DNA of 43,097 nt from Phenylobacterium sp. (GTDB taxonomy: Bacteria; Pseudomonadota; Alphaproteobacteria; Caulobacterales; Caulobacteraceae): positions 1-43,097 of the forward strand of contig NZ_JAUSLW010000017.1 of the NCBI RefSeq assembly GCF_030645195.1, given 5' to 3'. Under the pieces are notes generated by a model that was given only the letters and a program-made list of their open reading frames with translations, did no database searches and was not told where the DNA came from. Below are positions 14,418-24,003 of the stretch, piece after piece. The translations under genes were made by a program, and so were the position numbers. Position 1 is the first letter of the stretch; every line of letters begins with the position of its first letter.

Positions 14418-15541
14418 CACAGCGGCGCGGCGGTGACCGAATAGATTTCCGGCAGGTGGGCGGCGATGGATCGCCAGGTCTCGCCCTCGTCCCCGCTCAT
14501 CCAGACCTCGCCGTTGGTGGCGCCCAGATAGAGTCCCACGGGGGTGTTGGCGTCGGCGCAGAAGGCCTGGCGCTTGACGGTGAACCAGGCCTGGTCGGCG
14601 GGGAAGCCGCGATCCTGTCGGGTCCAGCTCGTCCCCGCATCGGCCGTCCGATAGACCGCCGGCCTGCCGCCGGGACTGGTGCGCGGCCAGACATCGGTCC
14701 CGTCCATGGGAAAGACCCAGGCGGTGTCGGCGTCGTGCGGGTGGGGGATGATGGTGAAGCCGATGTCGCCGATCTCGGCCGGCATGGCCTTGCCGATCCG
14801 CTCCCAGGCGACGCCCGGCCGGTCCAGCCGATAGACGCCGCAGTGGTTCTGCTGCCAGATCCGGTCGGGCTTGGTGGGGGCCAGCGCGATGTAGTGGGCG
14901 TCCTGGCCGTATTCCGGATAGGGGTCGGGCATGAAATTGGCCTCCACTCCCTGGTTCAGGGGCGCCCAGGTCTTCGCCCGGTCGGTGCTCTCGAACACCC
15001 CGCCGCTGGAGGTGGCCACATACATGCGCGCGGCGTTGCGCGGATCGATGACGATCTGGTTCAGCAGGGCGCCGTCCGGGGTGCCGGCCTCGGGGGGCGC
15101 CCACTTCCAGTACATCGGGTGCTCGTTGAAGCCCTCGACGCTGTCCCAGGTCTCCCCGGCGTCGTGGCTGACGAACAGGCCCGGGGGCGAGACCCCGGCC
15201 CACCAGATATCGGGTTCACTGGCATGGCCGGGCTGGAGCCAGAAGGTGTGGTCCACCGCGCGTGCGGTGGCCGGGTCGGCCGACTTGGGGAAGGCCGGGG
15301 GCCGCCGGGCCTCGGTCCAGGTCGTCCCGCCGTCGACGGACTTGAAGATGGTGGGGCCCAGATGGCCGGTCTTGGCGGCCATCAGCAGGGTGCGCCCGTC
15401 CCGGGGATCGAGCACCAGGTGGTTGACGATCTGGCCCAGGAAGATCGGGCCCTGGACGGACCAGGTCCGCCGGCCGGCGTCGCTGCGATAGATCCAGGCG
15501 CCCTTGCGGGTGCCGATGAAGAGCTGGATGGCGTCGGACAC
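14417..15541 (-). CDS. BNR/sortilin-like repeat beta-propeller protein
   Basis: A 374-residue protein with repeated Asp-box (S/T-x-D-x-G-x-T-W) motifs: SVDGGTTW, SHDAGETW, STDRAKTW, TADAGTSW and SGDEGETW, spread along the length, which is the hallmark of a BNR/Vps10-type beta-propeller. Between them are strands such as LFIGTRKGAWIY and LVLDPRDGRTLLMAA. Annotation pipelines often call such proteins exo-alpha-sialidase or glycosyl hydrolase, but I see no sialidase RIP motif and no catalytic set, and there is no signal peptide, so it looks cytosolic. The start is a GTG with GGGGG 6 bases upstream. It is coupled to the MoaD/ThiS-like gene, an unusual partnership. Confidence 0.82.
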   Translation of the reverse strand: MSDAIQLFIGTRKGAWIYRSDAGRRTWSVQGPIFLGQIVNHLVLDPRDGRTLLMAAKTGHLGPTIFKSVDGGTTWTEARRPPAFPKSADPATARAVDHTFWLQPGHASEPDIWWAGVSPPGLFVSHDAGETWDSVEGFNEHPMYWKWAPPEAGTPDGALLNQIVIDPRNAARMYVATSSGGVFESTDRAKTWAPLNQGVEANFMPDPYPEYGQDAHYIALAPTKPDRIWQQNHCGVYRLDRPGVAWERIGKAMPAEIGDIGFTIIPHPHDADTAWVFPMDGTDVWPRTSPGGRPAVYRTADAGTSWTRQDRGFPADQAWFTVKRQAFCADANTPVGLYLGATNGEVWMSGDEGETWRSIAAHLPEIYSVTAAPL

Positions 15542-15646
15542 GGCAACCCCCGTTCTGCTCAGGCCGCCCCGATCATACGCCGCCGCGCCGATTGGGCGAG
15601 TCCCTGCGTCTGGGTTGGACGCCGGAGCGGCTCCACCTTGAGGTGA

Positions 15647-15685
15647 TTGACTCTTCCGCGCCCAAGACTAGAACAAAATAGGAAC
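15647..15685 (+). promoter_or_regulatory. SOS promoter of imuA with LexA box
   Basis: A -35 element TTGACTC (15647-15653) and a -10 element ACTAGAAC (15667-15674), 13 bases apart, fit the Caulobacter housekeeping pattern TTGACGS-N10-14-GCTANAWC well. A perfect alphaproteobacterial LexA box GAAC-N7-GAAC occupies 15671-15685, overlapping the -10, so LexA would block RNA polymerase directly. Confidence 0.85.
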
Positions 15686-15701
15686 AAAGGAACAGGAAGC
15701 C

Positions 15702-16487
15702 ATGTCCGGTTTTCGCGATGAGCGGCTCGCCGCTCTCAAGGCGAAGATCGCCACCCTTGAGGCGGGCGGACGGGGGGACTCCGAATCCCTGCCCTTCGGC
15801 GATCCCCGGCTGGACGACTGTTTCCTGGGCGGCGGCCTGCCGCTGGGCTGCTGGCATGAGTTCGGGGGGGAAGGGCTGGAGGCCGAGACCGCCGCCTGTC
15901 CCGCCGGCTTCGCCGCCCTCATGGCCGCGCCCCTGGCCCGGCGCGGGGAGGCGGTCTGGATCCTGCGCCGCGACGACCTCTTCGCCCCGGGCCTGGTGGG
16001 GCTGGGCTTTCCGGCCGAGCGGCTGATCCAGGTCTGCGCCCGGGACGAGGCCGAGGCCCTGGCCGTGGCCGAGGACGCGCTTTCCACCCCCGGCGTCGCC
16101 GCGGTCTTCGCCGAGGTGGAGGCGGTCAGCCTGACGGCCGGGCGGCGGCTGCAGCTGGCCTGCGAGAAGCGCGGCGCCACCGGTTTCATTATCCGCAGGC
16201 GGCCCTATGGCGGCAAGGCCAAGGCGGGCGCCGGCTCGGCGGCGGCCAGCCGCTGGCGGGTCGCCCCCGCCGCCAGCGAGCCGGAGCCGGGGGAATTCGG
16301 CCTGGGCCCGCCCCGCTGGGCGGTGACCCTGGAACGCTGCCGCGGCGGCCGCACCGGCGCCTGGCTGTTCGAGGCCGGCGACGCCTTCACCTATGAGGCT
16401 TCTGATGGCACGCATCCTCTGCGCCTGGTCGCCCCTCTGGGCGATCTCCAACTGGCGCCGGCGCAACCCCTCCGACGCGCCGGCTAG
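15702..16487 (+). CDS. imuA: SOS mutagenesis protein ImuA
   Basis: A 261-residue member of the ImuA family, a RecA-like accessory protein of the ImuA-ImuB-DnaE2 translesion mutasome. Characteristic features are the N-terminal helix with RDERLAALKAKIATLE, the GGGLPLGCWHEFGGEG segment at the position of a Walker A loop but not a true P-loop, and the C-terminal WRVAPAAS ... WAVTLERCRGG strands. AGGAAG sits just before ATG 15702, and a LexA box lies 17-31 bases upstream, so expression should be DNA-damage inducible. It overlaps imuB by more than 80 bases, showing tight coupling. It is likely cytosolic and bound to the mutasome. Confidence 0.9.
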   Translation: MSGFRDERLAALKAKIATLEAGGRGDSESLPFGDPRLDDCFLGGGLPLGCWHEFGGEGLEAETAACPAGFAALMAAPLARRGEAVWILRRDDLFAPGLVGLGFPAERLIQVCARDEAEALAVAEDALSTPGVAAVFAEVEAVSLTAGRRLQLACEKRGATGFIIRRRPYGGKAKAGAGSAAASRWRVAPAASEPEPGEFGLGPPRWAVTLERCRGGRTGAWLFEAGDAFTYEASDGTHPLRLVAPLGDLQLAPAQPLRRAG

Positions 16488-17925
16488 CCCCTTTGCTTTG
16501 ATCGAGCAGGCCCGGGGCACGCGCCGCCTGGCCGCCGTGGACCGGGCGGGGCGCAAGCTTGGCCTGTTCGTGGGTCAGAAGGCCACCGACGCTGCGGCCA
16601 TCGCCCCGGAGCTGGTCACCGCCGAGGCCGAGCCGGAGGCCGACGCCCAGGCCCTGTCGGCCCTGACAGACTGGTGCGTGCGCTTCTCCCCCGCCGTCGC
16701 CGCCGACGACCCCGACGGCCTGTTCCTCGACATCAGCGGGGTCGCCCACCTGTGGGGCGGGGAGGCCCGGTTGCTGGCCGACTTCCAGGCCCGGCTCACG
16801 GCCAATGGCCTGGCCTTCCGCGCCGCCATCGCCGACACCCCCGGCGCGGCCTGGGCGCTGGCCCATTATGGCCAGGACGGCGCCATCGCCGAGCCCGGCC
16901 GGCAGATCAGCCTGCTGGCCCCGCTCCCGCCGGCGGCCCTGCGGCTGGCGCCGGAGACCGCCGCCCAGATCGACCGCCTGGGGCTGAAGGCCCTGGCCCA
17001 GCTCTTCGTCATCCCCCGCGCGCCGCTCGCCCGCCGGTTCGGGATCGAGACCCTGACCCGTATCGACCAGGCCCTGGGGCGCTCCAAGGAGGCGCTCAGC
17101 TTCCGCCGCCCGCCCAATCCCTGGTTCGCCAGGCTGGCCTTCGCCGAGCCCATCAGCACGCCGGAGGACATGGCCCGGGTCGCCTTCGACGTGGCCGCCA
17201 AGCTCTGCCGGCGGCTGGAGACGGAGGGGCAGGGGGCGCGGCGCTTCGAGCTCTGCTTCCACCGGCTGGACGGCCATGTCGCGCCGCTGACCGTCGGCCT
17301 GTCCCTGGCGGCCCGGGACCCGGCCCGCATCGCCAAGCTGTTCGCCCCGAAGCTGGAGACCATCGACCCCGGCTTCGGGATCGAGGTGGTGACCCTGGAG
17401 GCGACCGAAGTGGAGCCGGTCTCCGGCCGCCAGGCGCGGCTGGACAGCCTGCTGGAGGCCACCAGCGCCGAGGGCCTCGCCCCCCTGATCGACCGGCTGG
17501 TCAACCGGCTGGGGGAGGACCGGGTCTGGAAGGCCCGCGCCGTGGAGAGCCACGTGCCCGAACAGTCCGCGGTCCCGGGACCGCCGATGGCCGCGCCGCT
17601 CGCCGGCTGGGACCCCGAGCGGCCCCGGCCCCTGCGCCTGTTCCGTCGGCCCGAGCCGCTGGAATTCGTCTCCGCCCCCGTCCCCGACGACCCGCCCCTG
17701 CAGTTCCGCTGGCGGGGCCAGCTGCACCGGGTGCGCCGCGCCGAGGGGCCCGAGCGGATCGGCGAGGAGTGGTGGCGCGGGGCCATCGACGAGGTCCGGA
17801 CAGATCACATCCGCGACTATTACCGGGTGGAGGACGAGGCCGGCGGCCGCTTCTGGCTGTTCCGCGCCGGCCTCTACGCCGAAGGAGTGGCGCCGAAATG
17901 GTGGCTGCACGGGCTGTTCGCATGA
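16405..17925 (+). CDS. imuB: Y-family polymerase-like protein ImuB
   Basis: A 506-residue ImuB. It has the Y-family layout: N-terminal palm/finger region, then helix-hairpin-helix-like [25 protein letters not shown] (split here across about residues 185-212) and a C-terminal little-finger and tail region. The usual metal-binding acids are not conserved: the DxD start of DinB is replaced by [19 protein letters not shown] and the SIDE motif by LFLDISG, as is typical of ImuB, which works as a clamp-binding adaptor and not a polymerase. ATG 16405 is preferred because GAGG lies 6 bases upstream; ATG 16393 is the alternative. It overlaps imuA at its 5' end and dnaE2 (ATGA) at its 3' end. Confidence 0.9.
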   Translation: MARILCAWSPLWAISNWRRRNPSDAPASPFALIEQARGTRRLAAVDRAGRKLGLFVGQKATDAAAIAPELVTAEAEPEADAQALSALTDWCVRFSPAVAADDPDGLFLDISGVAHLWGGEARLLADFQARLTANGLAFRAAIADTPGAAWALAHYGQDGAIAEPGRQISLLAPLPPAALRLAPETAAQIDRLGLKALAQLFVIPRAPLARRFGIETLTRIDQALGRSKEALSFRRPPNPWFARLAFAEPISTPEDMARVAFDVAAKLCRRLETEGQGARRFELCFHRLDGHVAPLTVGLSLAARDPARIAKLFAPKLETIDPGFGIEVVTLEATEVEPVSGRQARLDSLLEATSAEGLAPLIDRLVNRLGEDRVWKARAVESHVPEQSAVPGPPMAAPLAGWDPERPRPLRLFRRPEPLEFVSAPVPDDPPLQFRWRGQLHRVRRAEGPERIGEEWWRGAIDEVRTDHIRDYYRVEDEAGGRFWLFRAGLYAEGVAPKWWLHGLFA

Positions 17926-20900
17926 CCCGCTATGTCGAGCTCCAGGCCACCACCAACTTCTCCTTCCTGCGCGGGGCCTCCCACCCCGACGAACTGGTCC
18001 AGACCGCCGCGGCCCTGGGGCTGGAGGCCATCGGCATCGTCGACCGCAACAGCCTGGCTGGGGTGGTTCGCGCCTGGTCGGCGGCCCGCGACCTGGGACC
18101 GGGCGCGGGGTTCAAGGCCTTCACCGGCTGCCGCCTGGACTTCGCCGACAGCACCCCCTCCCTGCTCTGCTATCCCTCCGACCGCGAGGCCTATGGCCGC
18201 CTGACCCGCCTGCTCACCGTGGGCCAGAGGCGCTCGATCAAGGGCCAGTGCGAGCTGCACTGGGAGGACTACCTGCAGCACGCGGAGGGCCAGCTCACCC
18301 TGGTGGTCCCGCCGCCGCGGCTGGATGACGCCTTCGCGGCCGACCTGGCGCGGATCGTCGAGGCCCTGAAGGGCTCGGTCTGGCTGGCGGCCTCGCGGCC
18401 CTATGGCGCGCGGGACGTCCACCGGCTGTCGACGCTGGCGGCCCTGGCGCAGGCCAGCGGGGCGCCGATGGTCGCCACCAACGACGTCCTCTATCACGGC
18501 CCCGAGCGCCGGGCCCTGCAGGACGTGGTCACCTGCATCCGCGAGACCTGCACCATCCAGGAGGCCGGCCTGCGCCTGGAGGCCAACGCCGAGCGCCACC
18601 TCAAGGGGCCGGCGGAGATGGAGCGCCTGTTCGCCCGCTTCCCAGGCGCGGTGGAACGCAGCGCCGAGATCGCCGATCGCATCGGCTTCGATCTCGGCCA
18701 GCTCAAGTACGAATATCCCGACGAGCCGGTGCCGCCGGGCAAGACCGCCATCCAGCACCTGCGCGACCTGGCCTGGGAGGGCGCCAGGTGGCGGTTCTCG
18801 ACGGGCATGGGAGAGAAGGAGCGGGCCACCATCGCCCACGAGCTGGACCTGATCGAGAAGCTGGGTTTCGCCAACTACTTCCTCACCGTCCACGACATCG
18901 TCAAATGGGCCAGGGACCATGACATCCTCTGCCAGGGGCGCGGCTCGGCGGCCAATTCCTGCGTCTGCTTCTGCCTGGGGATCACCGCGGTGGATCCCAC
19001 CAAGGCCGATCAGGACCTGCTCTTCTCCCGCTTCATCTCCGAGAAGCGCGGCGAACCCCCCGACATCGACGTCGACTTCGAACATGAGCGGCGCGAGGAG
19101 GTGATGCAGTACGTCTATCGCCGCTATAGCCGCGAGCGGGCGGCCATCGTCGCCACCGTCATCCACTACCGTCCGCGCATGGCCATCCGCCAGGTGGGCA
19201 AGGCGCTCGGCCTCACCGAGGACGTCACCGCCGCGCTGGCCGGCACGGTCTGGGGCAGCTGGGGCGACATGGTCCCCGACGACCACATTCGCCAGGTGGG
19301 GCTCGACCCCGCCAACCCCGAGATCCGCCGGGCCACGGCTCTGGCCCAGGAGCTGCTGAAATTCCCCCGCCACCTGTCGCAGCACGTGGGCGGCTATGTG
19401 CTCACCAAGCGGCGGCTGGACGAGACCGTGCCCATCGGCAACGCCGCCCTGAAGGACCGCACCTTCATCGAGAGGGACAAGGACGACATCGACGCCCTGC
19501 AGCTGATGAAGGTCGATGTCCTGGCGCTCGGCATGCTGACGGCGCTCAAGCGCAGCTTCGCGATGCTGCCGCCCCGGGAGGACGGGACCCCCATCACCGA
19601 CATCGCCCACATCCCCCAGGAGGTCCCGGAGGTCTACGACATGCTCTGCAAGGCCGACTCCATCGGCGTCTTCCAGGTGGAGAGCCGGGCCCAGATGTCG
19701 ATGCTGCCGAGGCTGAGGCCCCGGAAGTTCTACGACCTGGTGATCGAGGTCGCCATCGTCCGGCCGGGTCCTATCCAGGGCAACATGGTCCATCCCTATC
19801 TGAAGCGCCGGGCCGATCCGTCCCAGGTGACCTATCCGCGCCCGTCGCCGGAGTTCCCCCAGGACGAACTGGAGAAGATTCTCGGCAAGACCCTGGGGGT
19901 GCCGCTCTTCCAGGAGCAGGCCATGCGGATCGCCATCGAGGGCGCCCAGTTCACCGAGAACGACGCCGACGGCCTGCGCCGGGCCATGGCCACCTTCCGT
20001 CACCACGGCAATGTCGGAGAGTACGGGACCAAGTTCATCGAGGGCATGCGGGCTCGGGGCTACGAGCCCCAGTTCGTCGAGGACTGCTTCCACCAGATCG
20101 AGGGCTTCGGCTCCTACGGCTTCCCCGAAAGCCACGCCATCAGCTTCGCCTTGCTGGTCTACGCCTCGGCCTGGGTGAAGTGGAAATGGCCCGACGCCTT
20201 CTGCGCCGCCCTGCTCAACAGCCAGCCCATGGGCTTCTACCAGCCGGCCCAGCTGGTTCGCGACGCTCGCGAGCACGGGGTGGAGGTCCGCGCCCCGGAC
20301 GTCCTGTCCAGCGACTGGGACTGCGCCCTGGAGCCCCTGGAGGGCCGCCGTCTGCGGGCGGTGCGCCTGGGGCTGCGGCAGATCAAGGGCTTCAAGGAGG
20401 CCGACGCCCTGACCCTGACGGAGATGCGCGCGGCGGGCGTGCGCACCGTGGAGGGGTTCGCCCGCGGACTCTCGCGCCGGGCCATGGAGCTGCTGGCCGA
20501 GGCCGACGCCTTCGCAGCCCTGGGGCTCGACCGCCGCCAGGCCCTGTGGGCGGTGAAGGGCCTGCTGGGGGAGGCCAGGGTGGAGACCGAGGCGCCCCTG
20601 CTGGCCGGGATGGGCCGCCCGGAGGTGCAGGTGGAGCTGCCCCTGATGAGCCTGCCCATGAACGTCACCGAGGACTACCGCACCATGCGCCTGTCCCTGA
20701 AGGCCCACCCCTGCGCCTTCTTCCGCGACGAGCTGGCCCAGGCCGGGGCGGTCCCGGCGGCGGCCCTGAAACACATGCGCGACCGACGCTGGACCTCGGT
20801 GGCCGGCATCGTCCTGGTGCGCCAGCGGCCGGGCACCGCCAAGGGGGTGGTGTTCATGACCCTGGAGGACGAGACCGGCATCGCCAACATCGTCATCTGG

Positions 20901-21113
20901 AAGGACGCCTTCGACGCCAATCGCCGCCTGGTGATGACCGCCACCCTGCTGCAGGTCCACGGCCAGCTGCAGATCGAGAGCGACGTGGTCCACCTGGTGG
21001 CCAAGAGCTTCACCGACCTCTCCCACTATACCGCCCGCCTGCGCGACGAGGGGCCGGCCGCCGACTCCGGCCGCAAGGCCGGCGGCCTGATCCACAGCCG
21101 CGATTTCCACTAA
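17922..21113 (+). CDS. dnaE2: Error-prone DNA polymerase III alpha subunit DnaE2 (ImuC)
   Basis: A 1063-residue C-family polymerase that does translesion synthesis and damage-induced mutagenesis with ImuA and ImuB. The N-terminal PHP domain starts [22 protein letters not shown]. The palm has PDIDVDF at 380-386 (Asp381 and Asp383) and the third acid in [10 protein letters not shown] (Asp532). The [11 protein letters not shown] loop (339-349) and the late [14 protein letters not shown]-fold segment are as expected. Length is normal for DnaE2. ATG 17922 overlaps the imuB stop (ATGA); an upstream in-frame ATG at 17898 has a stronger AAGGAG site and would add eight residues, so the true start is open. 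No clear terminator follows. Confidence 0.95.
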   Translation: MTRYVELQATTNFSFLRGASHPDELVQTAAALGLEAIGIVDRNSLAGVVRAWSAARDLGPGAGFKAFTGCRLDFADSTPSLLCYPSDREAYGRLTRLLTVGQRRSIKGQCELHWEDYLQHAEGQLTLVVPPPRLDDAFAADLARIVEALKGSVWLAASRPYGARDVHRLSTLAALAQASGAPMVATNDVLYHGPERRALQDVVTCIRETCTIQEAGLRLEANAERHLKGPAEMERLFARFPGAVERSAEIADRIGFDLGQLKYEYPDEPVPPGKTAIQHLRDLAWEGARWRFSTGMGEKERATIAHELDLIEKLGFANYFLTVHDIVKWARDHDILCQGRGSAANSCVCFCLGITAVDPTKADQDLLFSRFISEKRGEPPDIDVDFEHERREEVMQYVYRRYSRERAAIVATVIHYRPRMAIRQVGKALGLTEDVTAALAGTVWGSWGDMVPDDHIRQVGLDPANPEIRRATALAQELLKFPRHLSQHVGGYVLTKRRLDETVPIGNAALKDRTFIERDKDDIDALQLMKVDVLALGMLTALKRSFAMLPPREDGTPITDIAHIPQEVPEVYDMLCKADSIGVFQVESRAQMSMLPRLRPRKFYDLVIEVAIVRPGPIQGNMVHPYLKRRADPSQVTYPRPSPEFPQDELEKILGKTLGVPLFQEQAMRIAIEGAQFTENDADGLRRAMATFRHHGNVGEYGTKFIEGMRARGYEPQFVEDCFHQIEGFGSYGFPESHAISFALLVYASAWVKWKWPDAFCAALLNSQPMGFYQPAQLVRDAREHGVEVRAPDVLSSDWDCALEPLEGRRLRAVRLGLRQIKGFKEADALTLTEMRAAGVRTVEGFARGLSRRAMELLAEADAFAALGLDRRQALWAVKGLLGEARVETEAPLLAGMGRPEVQVELPLMSLPMNVTEDYRTMRLSLKAHPCAFFRDELAQAGAVPAAALKHMRDRRWTSVAGIVLVRQRPGTAKGVVFMTLEDETGIANIVIWKDAFDANRRLVMTATLLQVHGQLQIESDVVHLVAKSFTDLSHYTARLRDEGPAADSGRKAGGLIHSRDFH

Positions 21114-21220
21114 ACCCCCCACGCTCAAGCTTGACCGGACCCCGCGCCCGGCGAATGGTTCGGCCCCATAAGCAGACCGGCCACCCATATTTTCAGGCCG
21201 TCGCCATTTCGGGGGATTCC

Positions 21221-22714
21221 ATGAAGCTCGCCGTGCTCTCCACGATCCTGGCGCTCCTCGCCGCCCCGGCCCTGGCCGATCCCGTCAAGGTCACGGTGGA
21301 GGGCGGGACCGTCCTCGGCGTCGAGATCGGCAAGGTCGACGCCTGGCGCAACATCCCCTACGCTGCCGCCCCCGTGGGCCCCCTGCGCTGGGCGCCGCCG
21401 TCCCGCGCCCCGGCCTGGCGCGGCGAGCGGGACGGGACCAAGGCCGGGGTCTCCTGCCCCCAGCCCATGCGCCCCGACGGCGCGCCGAACATGGCCGGCG
21501 CCAACGGGCCGGCCAGCGAGGACTGCCTGCAGCTCAACGTCTTCGCCCCCAAGGGCGCCAAGAAGGCCCCGGTCATGGTCTGGATCCACGGCGGCTCGCA
21601 CCGCTACGGCGCCGGCTGGATCTTCGACGGCTCCAACTTCGCCCGCGACGGGGTGGTGCTGGTGGCCATCAACTATCGCCTGGGCCCCCTGGGGTCCTTC
21701 GCCCACCCGGCCCTCACCTCGGCCGCCAAGCCCGGCGAGGCCGTGGGCAATTACGGCCTGATGGACCAGATCGCGGCCCTGGAATGGGTCAAGCGCAACA
21801 TCAAGGCCTTCGGGGGCGATCCTCGCAACGTCACCGTCTTCGGCGAGAGCGCCGGGGGCGGCAGTACCCTGGCCCTGCTGGCCACGCCCCGGGCCAAGGG
21901 GCTCTACCAGAAGGCGGTGGTGCAGTCCGGCGGCGGCTGGTCGGCGCCCGTCATCCTGGCCGCCAAGGAAGCCGAGGGCGTGCAGGCCGCCGAGATCCTT
22001 GGCCTCTCCAGCCCCACCGCCGACCAGCTCCGCGCCGTGCCGGCCGACGACCTGATCGCCAAGGTCGAGGGAAGCTCCGGCCCCTTCGTGGACGGCAGGC
22101 TGATGAAGGAGACCCCGGCCCAGGCCTTCGCGTCGGGTCGCGCCAATGACGTGCCCCTGATCATCGGCTCCAATTCCGGCGAGGACTCGCTGATGGGCGA
22201 GTTCGGCCAGGACCCGGCCAAGCTGGGGGCGGCCCTGCCGGCCGGGGTGCGCGCGATCTATGCCGAGGAGGCCGCCCAGGGGGACACGGTCCTGGCCCGC
22301 GCGGTCTTCACCGACCGGGCCATGGGGGCGCCGGCCCGCTGGATCGCCGCCCGCGCCTCGGGCGGCAAGCCGGCCTGGCTCTACTACTTCTCCTATGTGG
22401 GCTCCCGCTTCCGCCCGATGGTGACCCGGGCCTTCCACGCCGCGGAGATCCAGTACGTCTTCGAATACTGGGGCCGCCGCACGCCGCTCAGCCTGATCAA
22501 GCCCGATGATCAGGCCATGGCCACCCTGATGCACGGCTGCTGGACAGCCTTCGCCAAGACCGGAAAGCCCAGCTGCGATTGGCCCGCCTATGACCCCAGG
22601 TCCGACCAGCTGATGGAGTTCGGCGCCCCCAGCGGCGTGCGCGCCGATTTCCGCAAGTCCCGCCTCGACGCCCAGGAGGCCTACGTCCTCCCCACCCTGT
22701 CCCTGAGCAAATGA
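21221..22714 (+). CDS. Secreted carboxylesterase (type B family)
   Basis: A 497-residue alpha/beta hydrolase with a signal peptide cleaved after ALA at 17-19, so periplasmic or secreted. The type-B carboxylesterase features are clear: ASEDCLQLNVFAP (about 98-110), oxyanion segment WIHGGSHRYG (about 121-130), nucleophile Ser210 in FGESAGGG, a probable acidic residue Glu321 in SNSGEDS, and His406 in RAFHAAEIQYVF. It hydrolyses esters of unknown nature. GGGGGA precedes ATG 21221. The stop overlaps the sulfatase start (ATGA), pointing to a joint role in breaking down a sulfated or esterified substrate. Confidence 0.92.
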   Translation: MKLAVLSTILALLAAPALADPVKVTVEGGTVLGVEIGKVDAWRNIPYAAAPVGPLRWAPPSRAPAWRGERDGTKAGVSCPQPMRPDGAPNMAGANGPASEDCLQLNVFAPKGAKKAPVMVWIHGGSHRYGAGWIFDGSNFARDGVVLVAINYRLGPLGSFAHPALTSAAKPGEAVGNYGLMDQIAALEWVKRNIKAFGGDPRNVTVFGESAGGGSTLALLATPRAKGLYQKAVVQSGGGWSAPVILAAKEAEGVQAAEILGLSSPTADQLRAVPADDLIAKVEGSSGPFVDGRLMKETPAQAFASGRANDVPLIIGSNSGEDSLMGEFGQDPAKLGAALPAGVRAIYAEEAAQGDTVLARAVFTDRAMGAPARWIAARASGGKPAWLYYFSYVGSRFRPMVTRAFHAAEIQYVFEYWGRRTPLSLIKPDDQAMATLMHGCWTAFAKTGKPSCDWPAYDPRSDQLMEFGAPSGVRADFRKSRLDAQEAYVLPTLSLSK

Positions 22715-23994
22715 TGTCCAAGCGCCCGCCCAACTTCATCGTCATCCTGGCCGACGACCTCGGCTACGGGGACATCGGCTGCGACGGTGGCGCGATCATC
22801 CGCACCCCCAACCTCGACCGCATGGCCGCCGAGGGGGTGAGGTTCACCGACTTCTACGCCTCGGCCAATGTCTGCACCCCGTCCCGCGCCGGCCTGCTCA
22901 CCGGGCGCTATGCGATCCGTTCGGGCCTGGCGCACGAGGTGATCCAGCCGGCCGACACCACCGGCCTGCCGCTCAGCGAGATCACCATCCCCAAGGCGCT
23001 GGGCGAGGCCTACGCCACCGCCCTGATCGGCAAGTGGCACCTGGGCCATGTGGCGCCCCACTGGCCGCCGACGGCCTATGGCTTCGACCGCTTCTACGGC
23101 CTGCCCTACAGCCACGACATGCGCCCGCTCTCGCTCTATTCCGGCGACGGAGCGGCCGTGGAGGTCACCGAGGCCAGGGTCGACTTCGCCAGGCTGACCC
23201 AGAATTTCTTCGAACAGACGCTCGCCTTCGCCGAGCAGAATCGCGACCGGCCCTTCTTCGCCCTGACAGCCCTCACCGCGCCCCATGTTCCCCTGCGCCC
23301 CAATCCCGACGACCTCACCGGGTCGCCGGCGGGCGCCTATGGCGAGGTGGTGGAGGAGATCGACCTCAATGTCGGCCGGCTGCTGGAGCGCCTGAAGGCG
23401 CTGGGCCTGGAGGAGGACACCCTGGTGATCTTCACCTCCGACAACGGCCCCTGGTTCGAGGGCTCCTCGGGGCCGTTCCGCGACCGCAAGGGCGGCTCGG
23501 CCTGGGACGGGGGCTTCCGCGTGCCCTTCATCGCCCGCCAGCCGGGGACCTTGCCGGCCGGGGTGGTGACCGACGCCCTCTCCAGCAATCTCGACCTCCT
23601 GCCGACCCTGCTGGCCATGGCCGGGATCGCCGCCCCCGCCGACCGGGAGCTGGACGGCGCCGACCTCAGCGCGGTGATGACGCAAGGCGCGGCCTCGCCC
23701 CACGAGCAGATCGTGCTGTTCGACAACACCCATGTGGCGGCGGTGCGCACGGCGCGCTGGAAGTATGTGGTTCGGTCCTACTACCGGACCATGGACATCC
23801 CCCTGGACCGCTATCCGCTGCTCTTCGACATGAGCCTCGATCCCGGGGAGAATTACAGCGTTGCGGCCCTGCATCCGGAGGCGGCCGCCGACATGGTCGC
23901 CCGCATCGAGGCGGCGCGCGCCAAATACGGTCCCATCGGCCAGGCCTTCCCGCCCCACGTCGCCCCGGCCAGCGCCGCCGACCATCCCGACTGA
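22711..23994 (+). CDS. Sulfatase (type I, formylglycine-dependent)
   Basis: A 427-residue alkaline-phosphatase-superfamily sulfatase. The metal acids Asp15/Asp16 are in ILADDLGYGD. The core motif CTPSR (Cys55, Arg59) leads LLTGR, with Cys55 expected to become formylglycine. Lys108 and His110 are in GKWHLG, His192 in TAPHVPL, Asp244/Asn245 in TSDNG, and Lys260 in FRDRKGG. It lacks any signal peptide, unlike the esterase it overlaps by four bases, so it should act in the cytosol or leave by another route. The maturation enzyme is not in the window. Substrate is unknown; arylsulfatase and glycan sulfatase activities are both possible. Confidence 0.93.
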   Translation: MMSKRPPNFIVILADDLGYGDIGCDGGAIIRTPNLDRMAAEGVRFTDFYASANVCTPSRAGLLTGRYAIRSGLAHEVIQPADTTGLPLSEITIPKALGEAYATALIGKWHLGHVAPHWPPTAYGFDRFYGLPYSHDMRPLSLYSGDGAAVEVTEARVDFARLTQNFFEQTLAFAEQNRDRPFFALTALTAPHVPLRPNPDDLTGSPAGAYGEVVEEIDLNVGRLLERLKALGLEEDTLVIFTSDNGPWFEGSSGPFRDRKGGSAWDGGFRVPFIARQPGTLPAGVVTDALSSNLDLLPTLLAMAGIAAPADRELDGADLSAVMTQGAASPHEQIVLFDNTHVAAVRTARWKYVVRSYYRTMDIPLDRYPLLFDMSLDPGENYSVAALHPEAAADMVARIEAARAKYGPIGQAFPPHVAPASAADHPD

Positions 23995-24003
23995 GGCGGC
24001 GGC

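Noticed and set aside
14417..15541. Sialidase assignment for the BNR-repeat protein
   Set aside because: Asp-boxes alone are found in many propellers; no Arg triad or RIP motif is visible and there is no signal peptide.
17874..21188. Very long open frame (about 1,100 codons) on the minus strand opposite dnaE2
   Set aside because: It mirrors dnaE2, has Gly/Gln/His-rich composition with no family motifs, and exists only because stop codons are rare at this GC content.
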